The translations under genes and the position numbers were made by a program. Below, one piece after another: positions 1 through 7,841 of a stretch of DNA of 64,000 nt. The first letter of the stretch is position 1; the number at the start of each line of letters is the position of its first letter. The DNA is from Planotetraspora mira (GTDB lineage: Bacteria > Actinomycetota > Actinomycetes > Streptosporangiales > Streptosporangiaceae): NCBI RefSeq assembly GCF_016863275.1, contig NZ_BOOO01000039.1:118904-182903 (forward strand), read 5' to 3'. The notes beneath the pieces are model-generated. The model worked only from the letters and a program-made list of their open reading frames with translations. It had not been told where the DNA came from and did no database searches.

Positions 1-1096
1 GGGGCAGGACGGCAGGCATGCCGGGCCTGCGGGTGACCCTGACGGCCCTGCGGGCCGCGGCGAGCCCGATCTCGTCGGGAAGCTCCGTCTCGGCCGCGGC
101 GGCATGCCATGAGGCGAGTGCCCGCACCCGGACCGCCGCGTCGGCCAGCCGCTCCTCAGGCAGGGTGCCCTCGATGACGGCGTCGACGATGGCGTCGCGG
201 ATGAGCTCGACCGTGGCCTCGTCGGAGTTCTCCCCGCCCACGCAGATGGAGTCCGCGCCGGCCGCGATGGCGAGCGCGCTGGCGCCGCCCAGCCCGTAGC
301 GTCCGGCGACCGCGGCCATCTCGATGCCGTCGGTGACGATGAGCCCCTCGAAACCGAGCCGATTCCGGAGGAGGCCGGTGAGGATCTTCGGGCTGAGGGT
401 GGCGGGGAGTTCGTCGTCGTACGCGGTCACGAGCAGGTGACCCGTCATGACCGAGCGGACGCCCTCCTGGATCGCGGCGCGAAAGGGCCACAACTCCACC
501 TCGTCCAGCTCCTCCGCCGAGGCGGTGACCCGGGGGATGCTGTGGTGCGAGTCCACTGACGTGTCGCCGTGCCCGGGGAAGTGCTTGGCGCAGGCGGCGA
601 CCCCGGCGGCCTGCAGTCCCCGGATCCAGGCCGCGGTGTGCCTGGCGACCAGAGCGGGGTCGGCGCCGAAGGACCGGAGGCCGATCACCGGGTTGTCCGG
701 GTTGGAGTTGACGTCGGCCGCCGGCGCGAAGTCGATGTTCACCCCCGCCGTGCGCAGGTCACGTCCGACGTCGCGGGCGACCTGTTCGGTCAGGGCCACG
801 TCGTCGACCACGCCGAGCGCGTAGTTCCCCGGACGGGAGCTTCCGGTGCGGGCCTCCAGGCGGGTGACCTCGCCGGCCTCCTCGTCGATCCCGATGAGGA
901 TGTCGGCGTTCTCCGCCCGGAGAGCCGAGGTGAGGTCGGCGAGCTGCGCGGGGGTGTCGACGTTCCTGGAGAACAGGACGACTCCGGCGAGTCCGTCGGC
1001 GAGCCGCCGGCGCACCCAGTCGGGTGCCGCGGTTCCCACGAAGCCGGGAAGGAGGACCGTTTCGGCCAGACGGAGAAGGTCCGGGCTTCGCTTCAT
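1..1096 (-). CDS. GH3 beta-N-acetylhexosaminidase, 3' end cut off by window
   Basis: This is a glycoside hydrolase family 3 enzyme of the NagZ type, which releases terminal beta-N-acetylglucosamine from chitin or peptidoglycan fragments. The reading frame is open from the ATG at 1096 to the window edge (365 codons) and the C-terminus lies outside. Visible family marks are KHFPGHGDT at residues 171-179, the DSHHSIP segment after it with the family His/Asp pair, and VTDGIEM with the probable nucleophile Asp256. There is no signal peptide, so the enzyme is probably cytoplasmic and acts on imported oligosaccharides. It follows phoD on the same strand but has its own palindromic operator 41 bp upstream. 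Family assignment is secure; the exact substrate is inferred. Confidence 0.9.
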   Translation of the reverse strand, partial: MKRSPDLLRLAETVLLPGFVGTAAPDWVRRRLADGLAGVVLFSRNVDTPAQLADLTSALRAENADILIGIDEEAGEVTRLEARTGSSRPGNYALGVVDDVALTEQVARDVGRDLRTAGVNIDFAPAADVNSNPDNPVIGLRSFGADPALVARHTAAWIRGLQAAGVAACAKHFPGHGDTSVDSHHSIPRVTASAEELDEVELWPFRAAIQEGVRSVMTGHLLVTAYDDELPATLSPKILTGLLRNRLGFEGLIVTDGIEMAAVAGRYGLGGASALAIAAGADSICVGGENSDEATVELIRDAIVDAVIEGTLPEERLADAAVRVRALASWHAAAAETELPDEIGLAAARRAVRVTRRPGMPAVLP

Positions 1097-1136
1097 ACTG
1101 TGCCCACTGGGCAGCGCTCTGGCATGCGAGAAATCT

Positions 1137-1155
1137 AATAGGAAACTTTCCTATT
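1137..1155. promoter_or_regulatory. 19-bp perfect palindrome, probable repressor operator for the GH3 gene
   Basis: The sequence AATAGGAAACTTTCCTATT has two perfect 9-bp arms around a single C. It sits in the 82-bp gap between phoD and the GH3 gene, 41 bp upstream of the GH3 ATG. The TAGGAAA/TTTCCTA shape resembles, from memory, operators of ROK-family sugar repressors such as CsnR of Streptomyces. No ROK gene is in the window, so the cognate repressor is unknown. It has no T-tract and does not look like a terminator. Confidence 0.7.
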
Positions 1156-1178
1156 CGCCAGTCTATTGACCTCGGATT

Positions 1179-2555
1179 TTACAGATCGACATGTCGCAGC
1201 TTGTTCCCCACGACCTGGAAGCGCGCGATCGTCGACACGGAGGCCCCCGGGCGGTCCACGAAGTCGACCGCCCGGTAGTCGGCCTGGAACCGGTCGGCGG
1301 CGGCCGTGCAGGACATGTAGCCGCGCCGGCCGTCGAAGAAGGCGAGGTGCGGGTTCGACTCCAGGACCGCGCCGGAGTCGACCTCGCCGGGCATGCTCGT
1401 CACCGACGTGCCGGCGAACTCGACGCCGAGCGCCTTCGAGCCCGGGTCGGCCCAGTCCGACCGCAGGTCGCCGGCCCACGCGTTGTGGACGTCCCCGCTC
1501 AGCACCACCAGGCCGTCGGGGGCGTGCGCCAGCACGCGGGCCCTCGACTCGGGGTAGCCGTCCCAGGCGTCCGCACTGAGCGACCCCGCGGGGAACCTCC
1601 GCGGCGCGAAGAACACCGCCTGCGCGAGCACCTTCCACCGGGCGGTCGAGGCGTCCAGCCGGTCGGTCAGCCACTGCTCCTGTTCGGGGCCGAGCAGGTC
1701 CCGCCCCTCTCGGTACTGCCGCGTGTCGGCGAGGACGAAGTCGACGACCTTGCCGTAGGCGCGCAAGCGGTGGTTGCGCAGGTTCGCACCCTGCGGGCGG
1801 TCGCGCAGCGGCAGGTGCTCGAAGTAGGCCTTGAACGCGGCGGTCCTGCGCTTGAGGAACGCGCCCGGGCTGCTGCCGTCACCCGGCAGCCTGCCCGAGT
1901 AGCCGTCGCGGACCTCGTGGTCGTCGGGCAGCGCGATCCACGGAGCCGCCGCGTGGGCGGCCTGCAGGTCGGCGTCCATGCGATAACGGGCATGGCGGTC
2001 GCGGTAGGCGCCCAGCGTCCTGCACTCGGCTTCCGGCTCCAGCCTGCGCACGTAGCGGCCCGGCGCGGGATGGGCCGGCTTGCCGTACTCGTAGATGTAG
2101 TCGCCGAGGTGGAGGATCACGTCGGGGACCTCGTCCGCCAGATGACGCAGGGCCGTGAAGTATCCGTGCTCGTAACGCTGGCACGAGACGACCCCGAACC
2201 GCACGGGGTCCGTGGATGCGGGATCGGGGGCGGTCTTGGTGCGGCCCACCGGGCTGGTGTGGTCGTCGACGGAGAAGCGGTAGAAGTACTCCGTCCCCGG
2301 CCGCAGCCCGGTGATCTCGGCGTGTACGCTGTGGGCCCAGTCGGGGTTGGCCGCCGCCGTGCCCGCCTGGACCACCCGCGCGAACGCCCGGTCCTCGGCC
2401 ACCTGCCAGTGGACGGTCATCGTCTGGTTGGGCATGCCTCCCGGCCGGGTGGGGTGCAGCGGTTCAGGCGCCAGACGGGTCCACAGGATCACCCCGTCGG
2501 GTAAGGGTTCTCCCGAAGCCACCCCCAGTGTGAACGGATAGCCCAGTTTCGCCAT
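1179..2555 (-). CDS. PhoD-like alkaline phosphatase/phosphodiesterase
   Basis: This is a PhoD-family metallophosphatase of 458 residues that should hydrolyse phosphate mono- or diesters. The N-terminal PhoD domain (FTLGVASGEPLPDGVILWTRL) is followed by metal-site motifs: SCQRYEHGYFTALRH, HLGDYIYEYGK, LPDDHEVRDGYSG and VVLSGDVHNAW. The start follows a CGGAG ribosome binding site and an in-frame stop lies 18 bp upstream. It therefore cannot carry the long Tat signal typical of secreted PhoD and begins directly at the PhoD domain. It may be intracellular or exported in another way. It diverges from the KstR2-like TetR gene. Confidence 0.88.
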   Translation of the reverse strand: MAKLGYPFTLGVASGEPLPDGVILWTRLAPEPLHPTRPGGMPNQTMTVHWQVAEDRAFARVVQAGTAAANPDWAHSVHAEITGLRPGTEYFYRFSVDDHTSPVGRTKTAPDPASTDPVRFGVVSCQRYEHGYFTALRHLADEVPDVILHLGDYIYEYGKPAHPAPGRYVRRLEPEAECRTLGAYRDRHARYRMDADLQAAHAAAPWIALPDDHEVRDGYSGRLPGDGSSPGAFLKRRTAAFKAYFEHLPLRDRPQGANLRNHRLRAYGKVVDFVLADTRQYREGRDLLGPEQEQWLTDRLDASTARWKVLAQAVFFAPRRFPAGSLSADAWDGYPESRARVLAHAPDGLVVLSGDVHNAWAGDLRSDWADPGSKALGVEFAGTSVTSMPGEVDSGAVLESNPHLAFFDGRRGYMSCTAAADRFQADYRAVDFVDRPGASVSTIARFQVVGNKLRHVDL

Positions 2556-2713
2556 GGCTCCGATCCTGCCCTACCCGCCGTCGAGTCCGGCGTGCTTGCG
2601 CAAGGTCGCAAGCAGGCGGAGCCAAGGCCGGCCGGGACGGGGCGCCGACCAGGGGTGGAATGCCCGAAGTTGTGCACACTCGCACGGGCTGAGCACAGGG
2701 AAACCTCAGGGCG

Positions 2714-2735
2714 TTCGAGCAAGCTCTTGCTCGAA
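2714..2735. promoter_or_regulatory. KstR2-type operator, 22-bp palindrome
   Basis: The arms TTCGAGCAAG and CTTGCTCGAA are perfect inverted repeats separated by CT. The inner 14 bp (2718-2731, AGCAAGCTCTTGCT) match the published KstR2 consensus AnCAAGnnCTTGnT at every fixed position. It ends 8 bp before the ATG of the KstR2-like regulator, so binding would block that promoter (autoregulation). It may also act on divergent phoD, whose start is about 160 bp away. Confidence 0.85.
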
Positions 2736-2743
2736 GGCTCATA

Positions 2744-3427
2744 ATGGTCGGCGTGAACCAGCGTAAGAACTCCGGCGCCACCGCCGCTCCCGTACGGGCG
2801 AAACGGACCGGTGCGACCGGCCCGGCGTCGGAGCGGCGCGACCACCTCGTGAAGCTCGCCGCCGAACTCTTCGCACGCAAGGGCTTCCAGGCCACTACGG
2901 TCCGCGAGATCGCCGACGAGGCGGGCATCCTCTCGGGAAGCCTCTACCACCACTTCGACTCCAAGGAGACGATCGTCGACGAGGTGCTCCGCACCTTCCT
3001 CGAGGACCTCATCGCCCGCTACCGCGCGGCGCTCGCCGACGCCGCGGACGCGCGCGCGGCCCTGTCCCAGTTGGTCAGCATCGGGTTCCACACCCTCGAG
3101 CCCCACCGGGCGGCCATCACGGTCATGCAGAACGACTGGAACTACCTCCGCTCGCTGCCCGGCGACCGTTTCGACTATCTCGTGCGGGCCGAGGACGAGG
3201 TCGAGCGCATGTGGATGGAACAGATCAGGCGTGGCCAGGCCAGCGGCCAGTTCCGCGCCGACGTCGACCCCAAGCTCACCTACCGCATGATCCGCGACGG
3301 GATCTGGGTGGCGGTCCGGTGGTTCCGTCCCGGCGGACGCCTCGACACCGACGCCCTCGCCGAGCACTACATCAAGGTGCTGTTCGACGGACTCGCCACC
3401 GGGGACCGGACGACGCAGCCGGCATGA
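2744..3427 (+). CDS. TetR-family regulator, KstR2-like
   Basis: This is a 227-residue TetR regulator. The HTH lies at about residues 30-75 (LAAELFARKGFQATTVREIADEAGILSGSLYHHF). The C-terminal region, including RMIRDGIWVAVRWFRPGG, strongly resembles mycobacterial KstR2, which controls degradation of the last cholesterol rings and senses a CoA thioester. The consensus KstR2 operator just upstream agrees with this. The next gene, an AlkD-like DNA repair protein, overlaps its stop codon (ATGA) and is probably co-transcribed. No ring-catabolism genes are adjacent, so the true regulon is unknown and a different acyl-CoA ligand is possible. Confidence 0.85.
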   Translation: MVGVNQRKNSGATAAPVRAKRTGATGPASERRDHLVKLAAELFARKGFQATTVREIADEAGILSGSLYHHFDSKETIVDEVLRTFLEDLIARYRAALADAADARAALSQLVSIGFHTLEPHRAAITVMQNDWNYLRSLPGDRFDYLVRAEDEVERMWMEQIRRGQASGQFRADVDPKLTYRMIRDGIWVAVRWFRPGGRLDTDALAEHYIKVLFDGLATGDRTTQPA

Positions 3428-4107
3428 CACTCGTCGAGAAGGTACGGGCCGCGCTCGCCGAGGTGGCCGATCCGTCGAGTGCCTCCGCCATGCGGGCGTA
3501 CATGAAATCGGAGATGCCGTACCTCGGGGTGACGGCGGTCCCCCGGCGTGCCGCCCTGCGGCGGGTCTTCGCCGAGCACCGCCTGGAGTCGGCGCCGGAG
3601 TGGCGCAGGACCGTGCTCGCGCTGTGGCGGGAGGCCGAGTACCGCGAGGAGCGCTACGCCGCGATCGAGTTGTCGGGCTTCCGCTACTACAAGCCCTGGC
3701 AGACCCTCTACACACTGCCCATGTACGAGGAGATGATCGTCACAGGGGCCTGGTGGGACTTCGTGGACGATCTCGCCATCCGCAGGATCGGACCACTGCT
3801 GCGGCTGTTCCCCGAGACGATGCGCCCGCTGATGCTGGAATGGGCCCACGGCCCGGACCTGTGGAAGCGGCGCACGGCGATCATCTGCCAGAACTCCTTC
3901 AAGGACGCCACCGACCGCGGCCTGCTGTACGCCTGCATCGAGCCGAGCCTGTCGGACATCGACTTCTTCGCCCGCAAGGCCATCGGCTGGGCGCTGCGCG
4001 AGTACGCCAAGACCGACCCGGTCGAGGTGGTCCGTTACATCAGCCACCACGGCATCTCCGGGCTGTCCCGGCGCGAGGCCCTGCGCAACATCCCCGGCCA
4101 GGGCTGA
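3424..4107 (+). CDS. DNA alkylation repair protein, AlkD-like
   Basis: This 227-residue protein is all-helical and of the AlkD/HEAT-like DNA glycosylase family, which removes N3- and N7-alkylated purines. Family marks include YMKSEMPYLGV near the N-terminus, the catalytic region TGAWWDFVDDLAIRRIG with the conserved Asp, WKRRTAIICQ, and FFARKAIGWALREYAKTDP near the C-terminus. Length is normal for AlkD. The ATG at 3424 overlaps the TetR stop by 4 bp, implying translational coupling. Linking an alkylation-repair gene to a KstR2-like regulator is unusual. Confidence 0.9.
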   Translation: MTLVEKVRAALAEVADPSSASAMRAYMKSEMPYLGVTAVPRRAALRRVFAEHRLESAPEWRRTVLALWREAEYREERYAAIELSGFRYYKPWQTLYTLPMYEEMIVTGAWWDFVDDLAIRRIGPLLRLFPETMRPLMLEWAHGPDLWKRRTAIICQNSFKDATDRGLLYACIEPSLSDIDFFARKAIGWALREYAKTDPVEVVRYISHHGISGLSRREALRNIPGQG

Positions 4108-4144
4108 GAACAGGGGGCCCGGCGGACCCGGGGACACGGGGCTG

Positions 4145-4177
4145 ACGGCTCGCGCGCCCCGAATACGCGCGAGCCGT
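4145..4177. terminator. Bidirectional hairpin between convergent genes
   Basis: Perfect 12-bp arms ACGGCTCGCGCG and CGCGCGAGCCGT enclose a 9-nt loop. It lies between the ends of the AlkD and GH16 genes. There is no T-tract, as is common for actinomycete terminators. Confidence 0.75.
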
Positions 4178-4193
4178 GCCGTCTCATCGCCGG

Positions 4194-5603
4194 TCAGGCA
4201 CCGGGAACCGTGTCGACCCAGGAGGTCGACGCCGTGCGGTAGCCGTTGACCCGGTTGACCACTTCGCTGGGCGCGACGACCTCGTTCTTCGCGTGGTAGA
4301 ACCAGTCGACCTGCTGCACGTACGTGCGCGGGGTCGAACTGCCGATCTGGCCGCCGCTGATGAACCACAGGTTGAAGTTCACCGACTGCACGGTCTCGGG
4401 GTAGTAGACGCCGCCGTGCTCCGCGAACAGCGCGCCGTCGATGTAGTACTTGATCGTGCCGCCGGAGACCTGCAGCACCAGGTCGTGCCAGCCGTCGTAG
4501 CTCTGGCGGACCTCACCGTGGACGTTGACGGCCAGCCAGGGTTCGTTCTGGTAGGTCTCCCACGACGTGGCGTACATGATGCTGGACGGCTCGCCCCAGC
4601 CTCCGTTGGGCAGGTACTCGAAGTCCTGCTCACTGTAGTCCGGGTCGAGGTCGCGGTTGAGTGGTGTGATGGTGAAGAAGGTCTCCACGATGGCGTCGCC
4701 GTCCGGACCGCTGACGGGGGCGTCGGAGAACTTCACCCGGGCGGCGTAGGTGCCCTCGAGGAACTTGCGCTGGTTGAGCACCTCCGACTGCTGCGTGCCC
4801 GAACCGGTGCCGTCGGTGACCGACTTGAGTTGCAGCGCCTTGTTGGAGCCGGAGACGACCGGGAAGGAGATGTTCTCCTTGGGCCAGGAGGCGCCGGGGA
4901 TGCCGGGGCCGCCCTGGTTCGTACGGATGATCCAATTGTGCGCGTTGATCCGCGTGTCGTTGGCGTCGGTGTAGGTGAAGTCGTCGAAGACGACTCCGGC
5001 GTTGCCGCCGGTGGGCGGGGGACTGGGCGACGTGGTCGGTGTCGGCGTCGGCGTCGGATCGCCGCCCGCCGGGGCGTCGCCCCAGACGAGTGCGCCGTTC
5101 TGGTAGGCGGTCACCTTGGACCAGTCCGCGTAGGTGGTCCTGGACGAGCTGAAGGAGTAGTCGTCGCTCTGCGTGATCCGCTGCCAGTCGGCCCGGTAGA
5201 ACCGCAACTGCAGGTCGCTCGTCTGGGCGCCGGGAGCGAGCGAACCCGCGGTGAAGCCCACCTCCAGGTACCGGTCGGCGGTCGCCGTACCGGGGGAGAT
5301 CGTGCCGAACGTGCCGGTCACGGTCGAGCAGGAGACCACCGCCCACGAGCAGGCGAAGCGGTACTGCTGCGTGGGCGAGTCGGCCTTGAAGTAGTAGCGG
5401 ATCTTCACCGAGCTGAGCGGCACGGCCGTGGTGCCGCTGTTGACGAGGTTGAACCACGGCTCGACCTGGTCCGCCGTGGCTCCGGCGGCGCTCGTCTTGT
5501 ACTGGACGCGGAGTGAGGTCGCGGCGTCGGCCGGGAGGGCGGCCACGCCGATGAGGGCGAGGGCGGACACGAGTCCGCCGGCTAACCACTTCTTGCTGGA
5601 CAC
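4194..5603 (-). CDS. Secreted CBM3-GH16 glycanase with early TTA codon
   Basis: This is a 469-residue secreted enzyme. A signal peptide (VSSKKWLAGGLVSALALIGVAALPADAA) is followed by a family 3 carbohydrate-binding module (about residues 30-175), a Thr/Pro linker (PTPTPTPTTSPSPPPT) and a GH16-like jelly-roll domain with DYSEQDFEYLP. In that motif the E-x-D-x-E pattern supplies nucleophile and acid/base. GH16 enzymes cut beta-1,3/1,4-glucans and related polymers; the exact substrate is unknown. The GTG start has an AAGGAAAGGA ribosome binding site. The codon for residue 6 is TTA (5586-5588), so translation may depend on the rare bldA tRNA. The gene lies 52 bp downstream of GH20 and may be the last gene of the das-like operon. 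Confidence 0.85.
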   Translation of the reverse strand: MSSKKWLAGGLVSALALIGVAALPADAATSLRVQYKTSAAGATADQVEPWFNLVNSGTTAVPLSSVKIRYYFKADSPTQQYRFACSWAVVSCSTVTGTFGTISPGTATADRYLEVGFTAGSLAPGAQTSDLQLRFYRADWQRITQSDDYSFSSSRTTYADWSKVTAYQNGALVWGDAPAGGDPTPTPTPTTSPSPPPTGGNAGVVFDDFTYTDANDTRINAHNWIIRTNQGGPGIPGASWPKENISFPVVSGSNKALQLKSVTDGTGSGTQQSEVLNQRKFLEGTYAARVKFSDAPVSGPDGDAIVETFFTITPLNRDLDPDYSEQDFEYLPNGGWGEPSSIMYATSWETYQNEPWLAVNVHGEVRQSYDGWHDLVLQVSGGTIKYYIDGALFAEHGGVYYPETVQSVNFNLWFISGGQIGSSTPRTYVQQVDWFYHAKNEVVAPSEVVNRVNGYRTASTSWVDTVPGA

Positions 5604-5655
5604 TTTCGTCCTTTCCTTGGGTGTGGTCCCCCGTGGTCTGGCGGTCCCCCGTGGC

Positions 5656-6942
5656 CTATGGGATGAACGGCCCGACCCGGACACCCTGGGCTTCCAGCCG
5701 GGCCAGGTGCGGGTGGAGTCGCTGAAGGAAGTCGGGGTAGTCGCCCGCGGAACCCCAGGCGACCTCGGCGAACGCGCAGAGCCGGGGAAAGGCCTGGCGC
5801 TCCACATCGGAGGGGGTGGGCATGTACTCGGTCCAGAGCTGGGCCTGGACGCCGAGGATCCGCCCGTCGGCCCGCTCGGGGGCGGCAGGAGGGTCGAAGT
5901 GGTAGGCCTCGGAGAGCGACAGCACCCGGTCGGGCGCGAACGGCCCCGGCTCCAGGACCGGCGGGTAGTCGAGGTACGTGCGCAGGTGGGGGGCGAGGAC
6001 GACGTCCCTGCCCTCCAGCGTCGCCTGTGGACCGCTCTCCTCGTCGAGCCAGGTCATCGTGGTCGCGCCCGGCGGGCCGTCGGCCTTCTCGTACCAGTAG
6101 ACGAGCTTCCTGCCGCGGGCGGCGAGGTGCTCGGCCATCCGGGAGGTGATCCAGGCCCGCGCCGCGTGCGCGCCCGGCAGGCCGAGCTCGCGGATGCGCT
6201 CCTGGGCCCGCGGCGTGCGCTCCCACTCCCCCGGCAGACACTCGTCGCCGCCGACGTGCACGTAGTCGTCGGGGAACAGCTCGACGACCTCGTCCAGCAC
6301 GTCGTGGAAGAAGGCGATCGTGGACTCCTCCAGGTTGAGGGTGTGCTCGCTGATCCCCCACCGGTCCCAGACGCCGAGCCGCCTGCCCGGGTCGTTGCCC
6401 AGGTGCGGGTAGGCGGCGAGCGCGGCCTGGACGTGCCCGGGCAGCCCGATCTCCGGGACGACGCGGACGAACCTGTCGGCCGCGTACGAGACGATCTCGT
6501 GGATGTCGTCATGGGTGTAGTGGTCGCCGGTGACCTCGGTGAGCCGGGGATACCGCTTGATCTCCAGGCGCCAGCCCTGGTCGTCGGTCAGATGCAGCTG
6601 CAGCACGTTCAGCTTGAGCTCGGCGATCAGATCGATCAGCCGCAACACGAATTCCTTGGGCATGAAGTGCCGGGCGACGTCGAGCATCACGCCGCGCCAG
6701 CCGAAGCGCGGACCGTCCTCGATCGTCCCGTACGGCACGGCCGCGCCGAGCTGCCGCAGGGTCTGTCTGCCGTAGAACTCGCCGACGGGCCCGCCGGCGG
6801 CCAGATCGATCACGCCGTCGGAGACGCTCAGGCGGTACCCCTCCGGTCCCAGGTCACGATCATGCGACAGCAGTACGGCACTGTCCGCGTACGTGACGAA
6901 GCCCCCGAGGACGGCCAGTTCCCTCGGCCGCGGAATGATCAC
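5656..6942 (-). CDS. GH20 beta-N-acetylhexosaminidase
   Basis: This 428-residue family 20 enzyme hydrolyses beta-linked GlcNAc from chitobiose and chitooligosaccharides. The short N-terminal domain is followed by the catalytic barrel with GVMLDVARHFMP, LHLTDDQGWRLEI and HVGGDE; Asp233-Glu234 is the catalytic pair of substrate-assisted catalysis. No signal peptide is present, which fits intracellular cleavage of chitobiose brought in by the adjacent ABC transporter. The GTG start at 6942 has a clear GGAGGG ribosome binding site. It follows the MalG-like permease by 74 bp. Confidence 0.92.
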   Translation of the reverse strand: MIIPRPRELAVLGGFVTYADSAVLLSHDRDLGPEGYRLSVSDGVIDLAAGGPVGEFYGRQTLRQLGAAVPYGTIEDGPRFGWRGVMLDVARHFMPKEFVLRLIDLIAELKLNVLQLHLTDDQGWRLEIKRYPRLTEVTGDHYTHDDIHEIVSYAADRFVRVVPEIGLPGHVQAALAAYPHLGNDPGRRLGVWDRWGISEHTLNLEESTIAFFHDVLDEVVELFPDDYVHVGGDECLPGEWERTPRAQERIRELGLPGAHAARAWITSRMAEHLAARGRKLVYWYEKADGPPGATTMTWLDEESGPQATLEGRDVVLAPHLRTYLDYPPVLEPGPFAPDRVLSLSEAYHFDPPAAPERADGRILGVQAQLWTEYMPTPSDVERQAFPRLCAFAEVAWGSAGDYPDFLQRLHPHLARLEAQGVRVGPFIP

Positions 6943-6972
6943 GTTGAGATTCCCTCCAGGCAGGATTGACGA

Positions 6973-6992
6973 GCGGCCCGGCGGTGGGCCGC
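6973..6992. other. Intercistronic hairpin
   Basis: Arms GCGGCCC and GGGCCGC (7 bp) enclose a 6-nt loop between the second permease gene and GH20. It may tune expression or mRNA decay inside the operon. It has no T-tract, so a terminator role is less likely. Confidence 0.45.
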
Positions 6993-7016
6993 ACGATGAC
7001 ACACGAGCGGGGCGGC

Positions 7017-7841
7017 TCAGCCCTTGACGGCGCCGGCGATGAATCCGGTGGTCACGCGGCGCTGCAGGACCAGGAAGATGAGCAGGACCGGCACCATGAA
7101 CAGGGAGGCGGCGGCCATCGTCGCGCCCCAGTCGGTGCCGAAGACGTTGCTGAAGGACGAGAGCCAGACGGGCAGCGTCCGGTCGTCCTGGTTCTTGATG
7201 ATCAGGGCGTTGGCGAAGGCGAACTCGTTCCAGGCCGTGATGAACCCGAACAGCGAGGTCGACATCAGGCCCGGTGCGAGCAGCGGGAGGACGACGCGGC
7301 GGAAGGCGACCGCCCTGCCGGCCCCGTCCATCTGGGCGGCCTCCTCCAGCTCCGCCGGAATCGCCGCGAGGAATCCCCGCAGCGTGACGATGGTGAACGG
7401 CAGCGTGACGATGAAGTAGATGAGGGTCAGCATCGACAGCTTGTCGAGCATCCCCGTGTCGCGGGCGATGATGAACATCGGGATCAGCAGCGCCTCCCAC
7501 GGCGCCATCTGCGCGATGAAGACCATCAGGATGAAGGCCTTCCTGCCGCGCCAGCGCATGCGGGCCACCGCGAAGGCGGCGAGCAGGGCGACGGCGAGCG
7601 CCAGCACCACGGCGGTGACGGAGACGAGCAGGCTGTTGCGCCAGAACTGGGCGAAACCGTCCGCGCCGACCGCGGTCCTGAAGTGGTCGAGCGTGGGGTG
7701 GAGGGGCAGGAACTGCGGGGTGTCGGCCTGGATGTCCCTGGTTGGCTTGAACGCGGTCACCACCATCCAGTAGACGGGGAAGACCGACACGACCAGCACG
7801 CCGAGGGCCGCGACGTTCAGGGGCAGCCGGCGGAGCTTCAC
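7017..7841 (-). CDS. ABC sugar transporter permease, MalG/DasC-like
   Basis: This 274-residue inner-membrane permease has about six membrane segments, the first near residues 10-30. The EAA loop ELEEAAQMDGAGRAVAFRRVVLPLLAPG contacts the ATPase. The GTG start overlaps the stop of the upstream permease (GTGA), so the two are translationally coupled. No ATPase gene lies nearby, which is normal for das-type importers that share the MsiK ATPase. Chitobiose or GlcNAc uptake is inferred from GH20 and the DasR-like regulator. Confidence 0.9.
   Translation of the reverse strand: MKLRRLPLNVAALGVLVVSVFPVYWMVVTAFKPTRDIQADTPQFLPLHPTLDHFRTAVGADGFAQFWRNSLLVSVTAVVLALAVALLAAFAVARMRWRGRKAFILMVFIAQMAPWEALLIPMFIIARDTGMLDKLSMLTLIYFIVTLPFTIVTLRGFLAAIPAELEEAAQMDGAGRAVAFRRVVLPLLAPGLMSTSLFGFITAWNEFAFANALIIKNQDDRTLPVWLSSFSNVFGTDWGATMAAASLFMVPVLLIFLVLQRRVTTGFIAGAVKG

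Noticed and set aside
1191..2504. Long plus-strand ORF opposite phoD
   Set aside because: It is the antisense frame of phoD caused by high GC codon bias; no recognisable motif.
5656..7500. Single 614-residue protein covering GH20 and upstream sequence
   Set aside because: The first 180 codons read the wrong frame of the permease gene; GH20 homology starts at the GTG with a GGAGGG ribosome binding site at 6942.
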